In this document: in pieces, positions 20,639-30,450 of the stretch
Layout of the letters: each line of letters starts with the position of its first letter
Position numbering within the stretch: the first letter of the stretch is position 1
IMG/VR virus record: IMGVR_UViG_3300010300_000005
Span: 1 to 37,569 of that record
Direction: 5' to 3' (one strand)
Origin: a virus
Length of the DNA: 37,569 bases
The notes under the pieces: generated by a model
What the model was told of the DNA's origin: nothing
Seen by the model: only the letters and a program-made list of their open reading frames with translations
The model's database searches: none
Made by a program: the position numbers and the translations under genes

Positions 20639-21948
20639 AATTTACTGTTCTCCTGTCCGTTCCATGAGATTAAAGATTGATCGCCATCATCATGTCCGGT
20701 TCCTGACATATTGTCTGATGTGTAATAAACTTGTCCGTAATTATCTACGCCCGATGTCTGTACTGAGAATGTAACCCCATCGACATCTAGGCTTAAATCT
20801 AACTGCATAGTATCTTCACGCCCGATTAGCCATGTGCCATTTACTAAATGCATAACCAACACTAAGGAGCTAAATCTTCTAGCAGTACTGGTCTCCCTTT
20901 TAATATAGATTTGTACTCTCGCAAATTCAGTACCGTCACCAGATCGAGCTAGTGCAAATCCTTTATTCTGAGCATCTCCTGACTTATTAAGTCCGAGCAA
21001 ACTTACCGGAGTAGATTGATTGTTTAGACATACTTGCTGCCCTACGAACCTTCCATAATTTTCAGGATTAATTGCCTCTAGTGCTGTAACCCTAGATTGT
21101 AAGGTACTGATGTCTGATACATTATCTGCTATTTGAGACCTATTGCTTGCTAAGGTGGTCAAATCCACTTGAGCGTCAATAGCTTCAACAGTTCTAAGAG
21201 GCGTCATACCCTTAGTGTTATCGCTTCCTGTGATTGCTTCGCCTGATGAAGCGATCTGACTGAAGATACCGTCGGCTCCATCGGATCCATCTGCTCCTGC
21301 TGGGCCAGTAGGGCCGGTCGCTCCTGTGTTACCAGTAGCTCCTTGAGATCCGGTAGCGCCTGTCTCGCCTTGAGGCCCACTTAAAACTTCCCAATAACTG
21401 TTTACTAGCCAGTCAGTGTTGAAGGTTCCTGATGTGTGGGCGGTCAAACACCTATATAAGGTGCCGTCCTTAACTACTAAATTATCCTCAGAATAGGATA
21501 CTGAGTTCGCCCAGTCGGGTGCTGATGCTGAGTAGCTGCCTGAGCTAGCACCTTCAGCTTCCTCAAGATCAATTCGATCATCTAGCTCTTGAGCGATGCG
21601 GATAATGTTATCAAGCTGCTCCTCAATATCTACATTATTGTCCTCTCCTGCATCGTAGTCGGAGAGTTGAGTTAATGGAGTAACCCTTTTAACTCTTAGC
21701 TTCTCGTCGGCGCTAGGAGCGGAGTTCATCACAACCGCAGTGGCCGGATCTCCAGTCAAGGTGTAATCAGTAGTTATAGTCTGAACAGTCTCATCAAACC
21801 CTGACTCAGTTGATGTATCTACTGTAGTCTCGTCAATTAACACCACTTGAATAGTGTCATTATCACTGTGGTCAAAGGGTACGGCGAAAGAGGTGGTTAC
21901 CCCATTGCCATCATAAGTCTGTTTTACTGTAGTATTTGATACGGTCAT
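20635..21948 (-). CDS. Tail fibre with T7-type N-terminal domain and collagen-like shaft
   Basis: 437 aa. Residues 1-130 (TVKQTYDGNGVTTSFAVPF ... DYTLTGDPATAVVMNSAP ... RVTPLTQLSDY) match the T7 gp17 N-terminal domain that attaches fibres to the tail. Then a WANSVSYSEDNLVV to YWEVL segment resembling type-3 carbohydrate-binding modules, twelve collagen-like Gly-X-Y triplets (191-227), a coiled coil (SDISTLQSRVTALEA), and a C-terminal beta domain. It should anchor to the nozzle and may carry the 1107-aa adhesin encoded directly downstream with overlap. ATG 2 bases after the ejection-protein gene boundary. Confidence 0.88.
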   Translation of the reverse strand: MTVSNTTVKQTYDGNGVTTSFAVPFDHSDNDTIQVVLIDETTVDTSTESGFDETVQTITTDYTLTGDPATAVVMNSAPSADEKLRVKRVTPLTQLSDYDAGEDNNVDIEEQLDNIIRIAQELDDRIDLEEAEGASSGSYSASAPDWANSVSYSEDNLVVKDGTLYRCLTAHTSGTFNTDWLVNSYWEVLSGPQGETGATGSQGATGNTGATGPTGPAGADGSDGADGIFSQIASSGEAITGSDNTKGMTPLRTVEAIDAQVDLTTLASNRSQIADNVSDISTLQSRVTALEAINPENYGRFVGQQVCLNNQSTPVSLLGLNKSGDAQNKGFALARSGDGTEFARVQIYIKRETSTARRFSSLVLVMHLVNGTWLIGREDTMQLDLSLDVDGVTFSVQTSGVDNYGQVYYTSDNMSGTGHDDGDQSLISWNGQENSKL

Positions 21949-21949
21949 A

Positions 21950-24900
21950 TTATATCTCCAATCTAGGAATCACTTTTCTTTCAAGTTCTTCCCGAGACTC
22001 TTTATACATTTCTCGTCTTATTTCAGGATACTCTTGCATAAGAATATTTTCAGCATTTTTCCTGTACTGATTTATAGTTTGACGTATTAACTGCATTTTT
22101 AATACAGGAGTCATCGCTTTATTATTCTTAGTGCTTCTAAGAATACCTACTATCCTATTTTCAAGCGAGCCTCCACTTATTTTACCTCTATCTAAACCAG
22201 CAGAGTACTTGACGTATTTGTAATATTGCTCATTGTTTAACTCGTACGTACCTCTACCGCTAATTTTGATTGTACCGCCTTTAGTAGACTGTCTAACATC
22301 AAGCGCTCTAGGGGGCATTGTCAGTCTGAATAACTCGTAACCTGATCTGTCTTCTAAAAGATTTCTAGCTGTATTATTAAACTCACCTATAAACTTAGCT
22401 ATTTCAGGATGGATCTCCCCTCCTAAAGCACCGAACTCGTACTCGTCCTGATACAATCCATAAAACTTTATCTCTTTACCCATCAAGTTTAATCGGGGAT
22501 ACAGTCTCTCTCCTCCGGCAGCTTCAACAAAATCTTGAGGGAACCCAGCTTTAAAATTATTAATTATGGATTGCCATATCTTATTTCTATCTTCCCCTCG
22601 CGGAGACTTATCTAGAGCTACAGAACCGAAAAGACCTCTAATACTTTCCGAGGTTCTACCTACAGACATCTGACCTACCGTACTTCTTCCAAGTCTTTCT
22701 AGAGCTTGCTTATTTCCCTCTCTAGCTAAAAGTACGTCAGAGATGCCTTGGCTTAAAAAGTCTGGAGTGTATAGACTGACTAAATAAGCCCCTGCTTCTG
22801 TACCTATTTCATCTCTCTCCCCATCATCAGTGCGGCTAGCAGTACCTAATACCTCTGCAAGTTGAGCAGATTTAGCAAGTACTTCCCCCATAATACCTAA
22901 GGAGCTTAGAGGGATATATCCTTTTGGCGTTTTTAAACTATTTGCCTTCCAGTTTCCATTTTTTTCTAAAGCTATCCTAGCCCTATAATCGGTTGGGCCA
23001 TCTCCGGTAATAACACCGTTAGCTGCTAAGTAAGCGCCAAAGCCCATGACAGTTGAACCAAAGCTAACTTTAGCCAGCGCAATATCTCTAGCGGCTCCAC
23101 CTTCTCTCATAGCTTTACCGAAGGTATCCTGAATATAAGCAATAGGAGTATGTTCTAATGTTTGAGCTACAATATTTGTAGGAGTTCTAATAAAAGGAGC
23201 TACGACTCGACCCAGTACATTGCCTCTTAAGTCTTGCTCTAATCCCGAGAAGTTAAGCTTACCTAAGCCTCTAGGGGACATGTTAATATCATTTAGACTT
23301 TGGGTATATGTAGCGTACTCAGCTTGCTTTTTAGCCGCTACCTGCATTTCAAACGTAGGATCTTTCAGCAGTTTTTGTCTAAGGGCCTCAGTCTCTAGGT
23401 CAGTAAGACCCTCTATCATCTGGGTCTTTTTAGACTCTCTAACAGCTAAAGCGTGTAGCTCTCCTCGCTGGTTAATAAATTTAAAAAACTCATCAGCACT
23501 GTTTAACATTTTAGATGGGAGAGATGATGCCTTACCAAGCATGTCGAGAGTTTTACCGACAGCAGTTCCTTCTAAATCAAACGCAGCCGCGCTCATCATA
23601 TCGGGTCTGTCTATACCTTTATCCGATCTAAGGTTTAAATCATATTTAGTATAGAACTTACTTTTACCTGTCTTCCATGTGAGGGTAGCTGCTTGAAACG
23701 CGTCCTTAAGAGATTCCATACTAGTGATAACATCAAAGTATGCCCCTGCCTCACCTCTTTGTACGGACTCTTCCAGCCCTTCGCTAAGTACTTCAGCGTA
23801 CTTTCTAACTACAGGCTGAGTAGCAGTATTGAATGCATTTGAAAAAAGGTTTACGGACTGAGTAGCGACTGAACCTAAGAACCTATTGATAAGAAATTCA
23901 GTAGAAGCGTCTGCTATCTTTACATAAAACGGTCGATCAACTAACGCCTTCCAGTATAGATAATTATCAATCCCACCTCTTGCCTCGATTTCTTTCATCG
24001 CTTTAACAATGTGAGGTACAGCATCTTTACCGTACTTTCTTTTAAGCTCTTTATAGAGTCTATCCTTTTTACTCACATCTGCTACTTGCTTTAAAAGCTC
24101 TAACCCTCGCCCTTGGTCACTAGCAGCAGGACGAAGAATACTGGTTGTAGTTTCTAATTGCTCTAAATGCTGGTAAACTTCCAGCTCATCGGCTTTACTT
24201 ATATTCTCTGGGTCGATTTTTAAAATAGATTCGTAGGCGTTGTCAGCAGACTTTTTAGTCAAATCAACTAACGCCTGTAGTTCGACAGCAGAGTAACCTT
24301 CTTTAGTTATGACTTCCTCTAAGTTTTCAAAGGTAACACCTAGTTTAGCGGCGTACTCTTGCATCTGGTCTCTAGTTATAGTCTCTTTTGCAGCCTCTTG
24401 AGTAGGATGCTCACCTTTAACCATTTTCTTTATGGCCTTCCTAACTCCGTCAGTATCCTTAATGTTATAGAGGTCGGGATATTTAGGGTCTTTGGGAGTA
24501 GGTATAGGGGGTAGTTCTTTTTGCGCTTGCCTTCTTGCCTTTACCTCTTGTTTTATTTTTAAGATCTCGCCATTTAATGTATCGGGAGGAAGACCTTCTT
24601 GCTCGGGAGTAGGCGGTAGATCATCTTTCGGAGTAGGCGGTAGATCATCTTTCGGAGTAGGCGGTAGACCTTCTTCTTCTGGAGTAAGCGGTAGATCATC
24701 TTTCGGAGTAGGCGGTAGACCTTCTTTCGGAGTAGGCGGTAGACCTTCTTCTTCTGGAGTAGGAGGTAAGTCTGCTCTCCTATCAGCTTTAACTTGAGCT
24801 ACTTCCTCAGGACTTAATGCCTCTTGCTTATTAGCTGGGATACCTTGCTGTCCCATCTCCTCTAATACATCATCAGTATCTTTAGCTACACTCTTCTGTA

Positions 24901-25651
24901 CCCTTTTTGCCCTTACCAATTTAAAGGCTTTAAAAACTACTTCAGCTAGCCCTTCTAAAAAGAACCCCTCAGTAAACTTTTTAAACCTTTTCTCCGCCTC
25001 AGTATCCTTAGGGTTACTGGCAAGATAGTCCATTACAGGATTCTTTGCCTCTGGGAAGAACTCATAGAACATATCTACTGCCATGCCATCATCAGTACTA
25101 GTAGCAATAGCCTCTGACCCAGCCCCTAGTGCCATGTTCCTTAGGACTTTCCCTGCGCCCTTGGCATGTTTCCCGTACTTAAAAACTTTATCGAGACCTT
25201 TCATCCCGACAAAAAGTTGGGTCATAAATTTAGTGATCTTTCCTGCCGGAGTCTTCATCTCGGGAGTAAGCTCAGCAAACCTTAGCTTTTGCCCTTCCTC
25301 AAATAGTATATCTGCACTGTGACCGAACTTTTCAGCAGAGTAGTTTTCCACGGCATCTATTAATGCTATGGCAGTATTACCTACTTCTTGTACTGCATGA
25401 ACAGCTCCTACACCTACGGCAGTCGGCATCTCAGCGAGATTCTCTAACACCTTGCCGCCAATATCCATCAGATCTGACTCTTCTTCCTCTGGAGGTGTAT
25501 AGTCTTTACCTAACTCCTTAGAGTATTGCTCGGCTATTTTTTTCAATCTTTCCTCTGGAGTTGATGCCAGTTTTCTCTCCGAAGAGTAGACATCTACCAT
25601 TGGACTGTTTTGCTCGTTACCTATGATATCTTGACTAATTCTTTCTGCCAT
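21950..25651 (-). CDS. Large internal virion (ejection) protein, gp16-like by position
   Basis: 1233 aa, the largest gene, third of three genes between nozzle and fibre, the place of T7 gp16. N-terminal helices with short hydrophobic stretches (GVGAVHAVQEVGNTAIAL), a Pro-rich repeat region LPPTP(K/E)... at residues 295-358, then long helical segments. No lytic transglycosylase or other catalytic motif could be recognised, unlike T7 gp16. It probably leaves the capsid with the DNA and helps form the channel across the envelope. ATG overlaps the previous stop (ATTACTTCC region), consistent with coupled late expression. Confidence 0.72.
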   Translation of the reverse strand: MAERISQDIIGNEQNSPMVDVYSSERKLASTPEERLKKIAEQYSKELGKDYTPPEEEESDLMDIGGKVLENLAEMPTAVGVGAVHAVQEVGNTAIALIDAVENYSAEKFGHSADILFEEGQKLRFAELTPEMKTPAGKITKFMTQLFVGMKGLDKVFKYGKHAKGAGKVLRNMALGAGSEAIATSTDDGMAVDMFYEFFPEAKNPVMDYLASNPKDTEAEKRFKKFTEGFFLEGLAEVVFKAFKLVRAKRVQKSVAKDTDDVLEEMGQQGIPANKQEALSPEEVAQVKADRRADLPPTPEEEGLPPTPKEGLPPTPKDDLPLTPEEEGLPPTPKDDLPPTPKDDLPPTPEQEGLPPDTLNGEILKIKQEVKARRQAQKELPPIPTPKDPKYPDLYNIKDTDGVRKAIKKMVKGEHPTQEAAKETITRDQMQEYAAKLGVTFENLEEVITKEGYSAVELQALVDLTKKSADNAYESILKIDPENISKADELEVYQHLEQLETTTSILRPAASDQGRGLELLKQVADVSKKDRLYKELKRKYGKDAVPHIVKAMKEIEARGGIDNYLYWKALVDRPFYVKIADASTEFLINRFLGSVATQSVNLFSNAFNTATQPVVRKYAEVLSEGLEESVQRGEAGAYFDVITSMESLKDAFQAATLTWKTGKSKFYTKYDLNLRSDKGIDRPDMMSAAAFDLEGTAVGKTLDMLGKASSLPSKMLNSADEFFKFINQRGELHALAVRESKKTQMIEGLTDLETEALRQKLLKDPTFEMQVAAKKQAEYATYTQSLNDINMSPRGLGKLNFSGLEQDLRGNVLGRVVAPFIRTPTNIVAQTLEHTPIAYIQDTFGKAMREGGAARDIALAKVSFGSTVMGFGAYLAANGVITGDGPTDYRARIALEKNGNWKANSLKTPKGYIPLSSLGIMGEVLAKSAQLAEVLGTASRTDDGERDEIGTEAGAYLVSLYTPDFLSQGISDVLLAREGNKQALERLGRSTVGQMSVGRTSESIRGLFGSVALDKSPRGEDRNKIWQSIINNFKAGFPQDFVEAAGGERLYPRLNLMGKEIKFYGLYQDEYEFGALGGEIHPEIAKFIGEFNNTARNLLEDRSGYELFRLTMPPRALDVRQSTKGGTIKISGRGTYELNNEQYYKYVKYSAGLDRGKISGGSLENRIVGILRSTKNNKAMTPVLKMQLIRQTINQYRKNAENILMQEYPEIRREMYKESREELERKVIPRLEI
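24578..24769 (-). repeat. Pro-rich coding repeats in the ejection protein
   Basis: Seven and a half units of LPPTPKDD or LPPTPEEEG (24 or 27 bases each) at residues 295-358. Units are nearly identical at the DNA level, so copy number may vary. They would form an extended, flexible linker. Confidence 0.9.
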
Positions 25652-27213
25652 TACTTCCCTCTCGCTTTTTTCTGCTGTAAGTCTAACAGAGTAGGATATT
25701 CGTTACTTCTCAGTATAGTCTCAAACTTCTGTAAGTTTTTAAGAATAGCCTCACGCTCTTTAGGACTCGCTTTCTTGTACTCACCCTGACCAGTAGCTAC
25801 TCTTATAATATGATTTTTTACAGCCTCTAGGCTGACCTCTCCATAGTGTCCGTAGGATTCTCCCGATCTTTGCAGCTCACCTTTACCCGCGGAATTTAAG
25901 GCGATATAAGCAGCATCAACAGGAGAGTAACCGAAGTCTTGTACAATCCCATCCCTGATAGTCATAAGTCTTGCCACCTCTTCTTGATCTGTTTCATAAA
26001 AACCTATAGAATTGAGACTCTGGTTTTGCTCCCTTAGAATAGAGTTAGACTTAGACATCTCCTCTCTTTTATATTTTTTGTCGCTTCTAGTTTTAAAAGA
26101 TTTTAACGCCATTTCAGCGTCTTCCGCCGACAGTTTCCCAGCAAAGAAGTTGTTATTAATCCTCTTTCTAGTTACATAAGAAGGGCCGTCAGATTCACTA
26201 ATCGCCTCCATAAACTGAACAGCTAGCCTACTACTTCTGTTCTTATCTCGGGCACTCATAGTCTTGCGCGACCTAGAGTTATTGTATTTTACTTTAACCT
26301 CTTTCAACCTTCTTAACTTGTTAAAAGACTCATTATTATCTGCTTCAGGGTTGGCGACTTTCTCCCTAATTGCCTCCTCAGCTTGCAATAAAACCTTGCG
26401 ATTATTATCCTTAAGCCATTGATCGACTTGCCTTTGCTTGTTAATTTGAAGGTTTCTATAATACTGTTCTCTTTGGTCAATTTTTCTAAGATAGCTAGCT
26501 TTATCTAAAATAGACTCATCCCTATAGTCAGGTACTTTTTCTACTAAATCTCTAGCTTTATTAAACTGGTAGGCTCTTAAATACCCTTCTACTGCTCCGT
26601 CTACTCTAGTAGCTGTATCCTGTTGAGCCTGAGCGTTTTTTGCTTCATTGGAAAAAGACCTCCATTCAATATCTGCTAAGTCATACATAATGTCGTTAAT
26701 AACATCTTCCACATTCTCTGGAGGTGTCTGGAGGTACTGGTTTCTATCAAACTCAGCCGACTCAGTTAGCTCTTCTTTAAATAACTTTGTTCTTCTTAAA
26801 TTTTTATAAGACTCAGCCCTAATATCAAAAGCACTATCTATAATAGTTTTTTCTGATTGCAGTTCAAACTGTACTTGTGGGTCAGTCACTCCTTGCATCA
26901 TCTGTTGAGATAGCTTTTCTTTAGTCTTTTTATATTCCTCAAACCCTGTGTCGGGGTCGTTCTCGAATTCCTCTCGAATACGCTTTTCAGTCTCTCCCAA
27001 TTTGGCCTTATATATCCTACGTTTCATAGAGATTTCAGACTTCTTTTTCTCTTGCTCTCTTCTCTCTACAATAGATCCAACTTTAACGCCTACATCGGCA
27101 ATAGATCGCCCTACGTCAGACAATGCTCTACCTACTAAACCAGATCTACGAGTATCCTCTCTAGCAGTACTAACATCTTGACTAATTCTAGGTATCTTTA
27201 ATCGTAGTCCCAT
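25651..27213 (-). CDS. Internal virion protein, gp15-like by position
   Basis: 520 aa, almost entirely helical and highly charged (many Lys, Arg, Glu, Gln), with long coiled-coil stretches (KRRIYKAKLGETEKRIREEF; RKINQREQ-like segments around 240). No enzyme motif. It lies between the gp14-like and gp16-like genes with one-base overlaps, the place of T7 gp15, which forms part of the ejection tube. Assignment rests on order and composition, not on direct sequence match. Confidence 0.65.
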   Translation of the reverse strand: MGLRLKIPRISQDVSTAREDTRRSGLVGRALSDVGRSIADVGVKVGSIVERREQEKKKSEISMKRRIYKAKLGETEKRIREEFENDPDTGFEEYKKTKEKLSQQMMQGVTDPQVQFELQSEKTIIDSAFDIRAESYKNLRRTKLFKEELTESAEFDRNQYLQTPPENVEDVINDIMYDLADIEWRSFSNEAKNAQAQQDTATRVDGAVEGYLRAYQFNKARDLVEKVPDYRDESILDKASYLRKIDQREQYYRNLQINKQRQVDQWLKDNNRKVLLQAEEAIREKVANPEADNNESFNKLRRLKEVKVKYNNSRSRKTMSARDKNRSSRLAVQFMEAISESDGPSYVTRKRINNNFFAGKLSAEDAEMALKSFKTRSDKKYKREEMSKSNSILREQNQSLNSIGFYETDQEEVARLMTIRDGIVQDFGYSPVDAAYIALNSAGKGELQRSGESYGHYGEVSLEAVKNHIIRVATGQGEYKKASPKEREAILKNLQKFETILRSNEYPTLLDLQQKKARGK

Positions 27214-27665
27214 TACAGTAATAACCCTCCTGCTGTACCAGCACCTCTAAGAAAAGTGCCAAACCTTCTGTATTTACTGGCTTTCCTAACATCTCTGGCA
27301 TATATTTCATCGCTTACTGCGGATCTTCTAAGCTGCTGCGCTTGAAATAAAGCTTCCCTTTTTCTCAGGGCTATTTCATCAGCTACTAAAGCTCTAGTCT
27401 GCTCAAAGGTATCTAATGCAGAGCCAGACCCAACATCCACCCCTCTAGCCGCGGCACTTAACATTTGGTTAGATACCTCGATCTCACCCTCACCTTTCAT
27501 AGCGGCGGCATTTATATTAAAGCGATCGAGAAGCTCAAGGGCCTCTTTTCTCTTTTGATCGGCATTTCTCCTAGCAGCAGCCGCTTCAGATCTAGCAGCA
27601 TCCTTTTGCCCCTTCATGTCGAGTAATGTACCGCCAATAGCGGCTACTGCTGCACCTTCAGCCAT
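27213..27665 (-). CDS. Internal virion protein, gp14-like
   Basis: 150 aa. Ala-rich N-terminus (MAEGAAVAAIGGTLLDMKG), helical centre (AARRNADQKRKEALELLDRF), the motif SAAARGVDVGSGSALD common to small podoviral internal proteins, and a Gly/Leu-rich end (LRGAGTAGGLLL) that could insert in a membrane. In T7 gp14 forms the outer-membrane pore of the ejection apparatus. Overlaps the GNAT-like gene by 8 bases and the next gene by one base. Confidence 0.72.
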   Translation of the reverse strand: MAEGAAVAAIGGTLLDMKGQKDAARSEAAAARRNADQKRKEALELLDRFNINAAAMKGEGEIEVSNQMLSAAARGVDVGSGSALDTFEQTRALVADEIALRKREALFQAQQLRRSAVSDEIYARDVRKASKYRRFGTFLRGAGTAGGLLL

Positions 27666-28095
27666 TGTTAAACCTCACATAGATAGCGTGGTCGTTCCCT
27701 AGGTGATCATACCTTTTTTGAACTCCCTCTAACTCAAAACCTAGGCTTTCCGCCCATTTAAAATATTCTGGATAATTCACATCGACTGCTATCTCTAGTC
27801 GGTGTATCTCCATGTGCTGAAATGTAAACTCAATTAAATTTCTAATACTCTTGTAAAAGTTAAATTTATTCTCTTGAATTAGTTTACCACGAATAACCCA
27901 TAGCTCACCTACTCCATATCTCTTGTGGTTGATCCCAGCAAAGCAAATAGGCTCTCCTTTTTTATCAAATAAGGTGACAATATCCATAGTAGGATTGACA
28001 GAGTTTTCTGCCATTTGCCAGTTCAACCCATCAATAAACCTGTCGGGCATGAAGTTTAAAAGGTGCTCTACTTTAAATTTCTTGACATCAATCAT
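27658..28095 (-). CDS. GNAT-fold protein at the T7 gp13 position
   Basis: 145 aa from ATG at 28095 (GGGAGAG about 6 nt upstream); a longer frame to 28146 lies inside the nozzle gene. The segment FTFQHMEIHRLEIAVDVNYP, EYFKWAESLGFELEGV then KRY resembles the end of GCN5-type acetyltransferases (RLE..V...N..a..faeklGFe.EG). Such proteins occur between nozzle and internal proteins in many podoviruses, where T7 has gp13. Whether it is enzymatic or a structural derivative is unclear. Overlaps both neighbours slightly. Confidence 0.7.
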   Translation of the reverse strand: MIDVKKFKVEHLLNFMPDRFIDGLNWQMAENSVNPTMDIVTLFDKKGEPICFAGINHKRYGVGELWVIRGKLIQENKFNFYKSIRNLIEFTFQHMEIHRLEIAVDVNYPEYFKWAESLGFELEGVQKRYDHLGNDHAIYVRFNNG

Positions 28096-30412
28096 TGGTC
28101 TCTCCCAATAAATTAATGGCAAGTACACGACATGGGTAAGGGCCATTACTCTTAACCATTATACTGTTTTCTGTCTCTGTGCTGTTTGGAATATTTAATT
28201 CTTTAACTTCATCGGATAAAGCGGTAGTGGTAGCGTGATTAAACTCTACATCATATTGAGTATTATTCTGCTCAGTAGAATCAATTGATCCATACTTAGC
28301 GGCTCTAGTTTTATAAAACCTAATATCAGCGTCAACAATACGCTGGTACTGACCTTCACTAAAACCAATATCGCCTCCTGCATTTACATCCAAGGACTCC
28401 ATAGTCCCCTCATACTCAATACCTACCCATCCAATTCCTGCGGTATCGACTGCCGTCTGACCGGCAGCATCAAGCGATATCTCTCCACTTACGACCTCGT
28501 ACTCGCCAATCTTAACACCTCGATAAACGAAAGTTACTGTCTCTCCTTCTAAGTGAGAAAGCCCAGTTAAGGTGTCCGTCAATGTAGCTGCGGTATTATC
28601 AATCTCTAAAGCGCAGTCTAAGAACATCGACTGATTGCTTTCTACATCCTGATTGGTGTCATATAAGGTTTCGCCGTCAAAGTCTTGAGAGACTCTTTCA
28701 AGGTAGTAGACGGTGCTGCTATTAATAGTCCTCTCTAGTACTACCCATAGCTCATCCCTAGCCCCTGAGGCTGAAGGGAGGCAGCACATACTAAATACTC
28801 GTACATCCTCTTCATTATCATTAGTGTCAAAACGAAGCTTATAAAAAGCCACCATTTCATTTTCTTGACTGAACCGTATTCCGACTAACTTATTCGAGCT
28901 GTTAAGAAGCCACACAATATCCTCAGATCTTTGGTGTGCCATCGCCTTCCAGCGATAGTCGTCAGGATATTCTGAGAATATATCATCTCCATGTCGGCTA
29001 AGATGTTCTCCGGTTAAAGCAATGTTCCTTGAAATATAGGAGCCATTCTCTTCATTATATTTAAAGTTACGGATCGATTGACCGCCCCTTTGGATGTAAA
29101 GGATTTGGTTGTCAATAGAAATACATCTAGAACCTAATCCTCCGTAGGAGGTCTGCCTTCTTATGTTGATGTTGTTTATGTCGAAAGAGCCTCCGGTAAT
29201 AACATATTCAGCGGTGGTAGTTCCTACAATAAGGTTCCTACCTGAACTTGCCCAAGAGATAGGGGTTACAGTTTCAGCAGGCAAATTAAAGCTGAACGGT
29301 TGAGTAAGGAGAACTTGGACATTTCCGTTATAATTCTTCTGATCATCTGGAATGTTGGTGTCAATGAAGAAATTTATGCCGGATGTGTCGGCTCCCGAGG
29401 CTATGTCTTGAGCAAGCCTTCTTTGCATCAAGATAAATGGGTTACCGACTTGACTCGCCCAGATTGTATCTGGTTGAGATATATTTCCTAGCCACACAAG
29501 TCTTTGCTCATGAGAGATAACATCCCTAGGGTATCCTCTCGCCTCACTCCAAGCTGACTCTTCCCAATTGGTGGAGGCTGTGGTGGCTCCGAAATTTATA
29601 TTAACATCAGCCGTTACTACGGTTGCGGAAGTATATCCGACTATAGTCGCTACGCCTGTTGTAGCTCCGTGGGTAATTTTTATCTTGCATGGGACGTGCT
29701 CCGCCGTAAAAAACCCAGAAGAGGCAGTAATTGTAATCCCTGTACCTGATGTTGCGCTAGGGGTCATAGTAACTGATGTAGTATTCACATCTCGATACGG
29801 CTCTTTCAGCACAGTATTGACTCGACCAATGTTAAGGTTATTTACTAAACCAGATCCGCCATAAAACCCTACAATAGGAGTTAATGAGTAATCGACGAAT
29901 AGAAAGTCATCATTGTCCGTAGAGACCTTAGATACGATGATAGGGCGGAATAGACCGCTAGCATGAGTGATCCACATAACATCTGCTATCTGCGCCCATT
30001 TAAACCCATGAGGGTCTAAGGTGGCAAGTGGTGCGGTGGTGTATACGCTTAGGTCAAGGGCGGCGACAATAGTGGCAGCGGTTCCATCATTCTTATAAAC
30101 TGCAAAATATCGGTCGGTAGACATATCTACGCCATCGGTATTTATGACAATTGTGTAGGCTTCATTCTCTGTACTGATAAATGGAATTTGACCGGGCCCT
30201 CTTGAGCCTACTGCAAAGGAGGTAACATCTGCTTGATAGCGAGTACCGCCTCTAAGATAAAATCCTGAGTCTCTGTCAGGAACCATATTGGTGAGCTTCT
30301 TTACACCTCTTGAGTACTCCTCAAGATCTTTCCTCCCGTAATATCGAGGGGACATCTCACCATGTTTAATGTTGGATATTAGTTTTCTAAAACGACTCAA
30401 TTTGCCACCCAC
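28088..30412 (-). CDS. Tail nozzle / tail tubular protein B-like
   Basis: 774 aa, close in length to T7 gp12. The N-terminus (SNIKHGEMSPRYYGRKDLEE, then YSRG...NMVPDRDSGFYLRGGT) is the usual opening of podoviral tail tubular B / stabilisation proteins ('n.kgGvS.qp..lr......q..N...s...Gl.rRp'). The rest is beta-rich and long. It forms the tail tip to which fibres attach. Placed after the adaptor gene as expected. It starts 38 bases after the adaptor stop. Confidence 0.85.
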   Translation of the reverse strand: MGGKLSRFRKLISNIKHGEMSPRYYGRKDLEEYSRGVKKLTNMVPDRDSGFYLRGGTRYQADVTSFAVGSRGPGQIPFISTENEAYTIVINTDGVDMSTDRYFAVYKNDGTAATIVAALDLSVYTTAPLATLDPHGFKWAQIADVMWITHASGLFRPIIVSKVSTDNDDFLFVDYSLTPIVGFYGGSGLVNNLNIGRVNTVLKEPYRDVNTTSVTMTPSATSGTGITITASSGFFTAEHVPCKIKITHGATTGVATIVGYTSATVVTADVNINFGATTASTNWEESAWSEARGYPRDVISHEQRLVWLGNISQPDTIWASQVGNPFILMQRRLAQDIASGADTSGINFFIDTNIPDDQKNYNGNVQVLLTQPFSFNLPAETVTPISWASSGRNLIVGTTTAEYVITGGSFDINNINIRRQTSYGGLGSRCISIDNQILYIQRGGQSIRNFKYNEENGSYISRNIALTGEHLSRHGDDIFSEYPDDYRWKAMAHQRSEDIVWLLNSSNKLVGIRFSQENEMVAFYKLRFDTNDNEEDVRVFSMCCLPSASGARDELWVVLERTINSSTVYYLERVSQDFDGETLYDTNQDVESNQSMFLDCALEIDNTAATLTDTLTGLSHLEGETVTFVYRGVKIGEYEVVSGEISLDAAGQTAVDTAGIGWVGIEYEGTMESLDVNAGGDIGFSEGQYQRIVDADIRFYKTRAAKYGSIDSTEQNNTQYDVEFNHATTTALSDEVKELNIPNSTETENSIMVKSNGPYPCRVLAINLLGETND

Positions 30413-30450
30413 GTTTTATTTTTAAATTTGCTTTGGATTCTTGGATTCTT

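Noticed and set aside
23220-25322. Long plus-strand frames opposite the ejection-protein gene (also 18840-20276 and 31644-31868)
   Set aside because: They are antisense shadows of well-supported minus-strand virion genes and lack ribosome sites.
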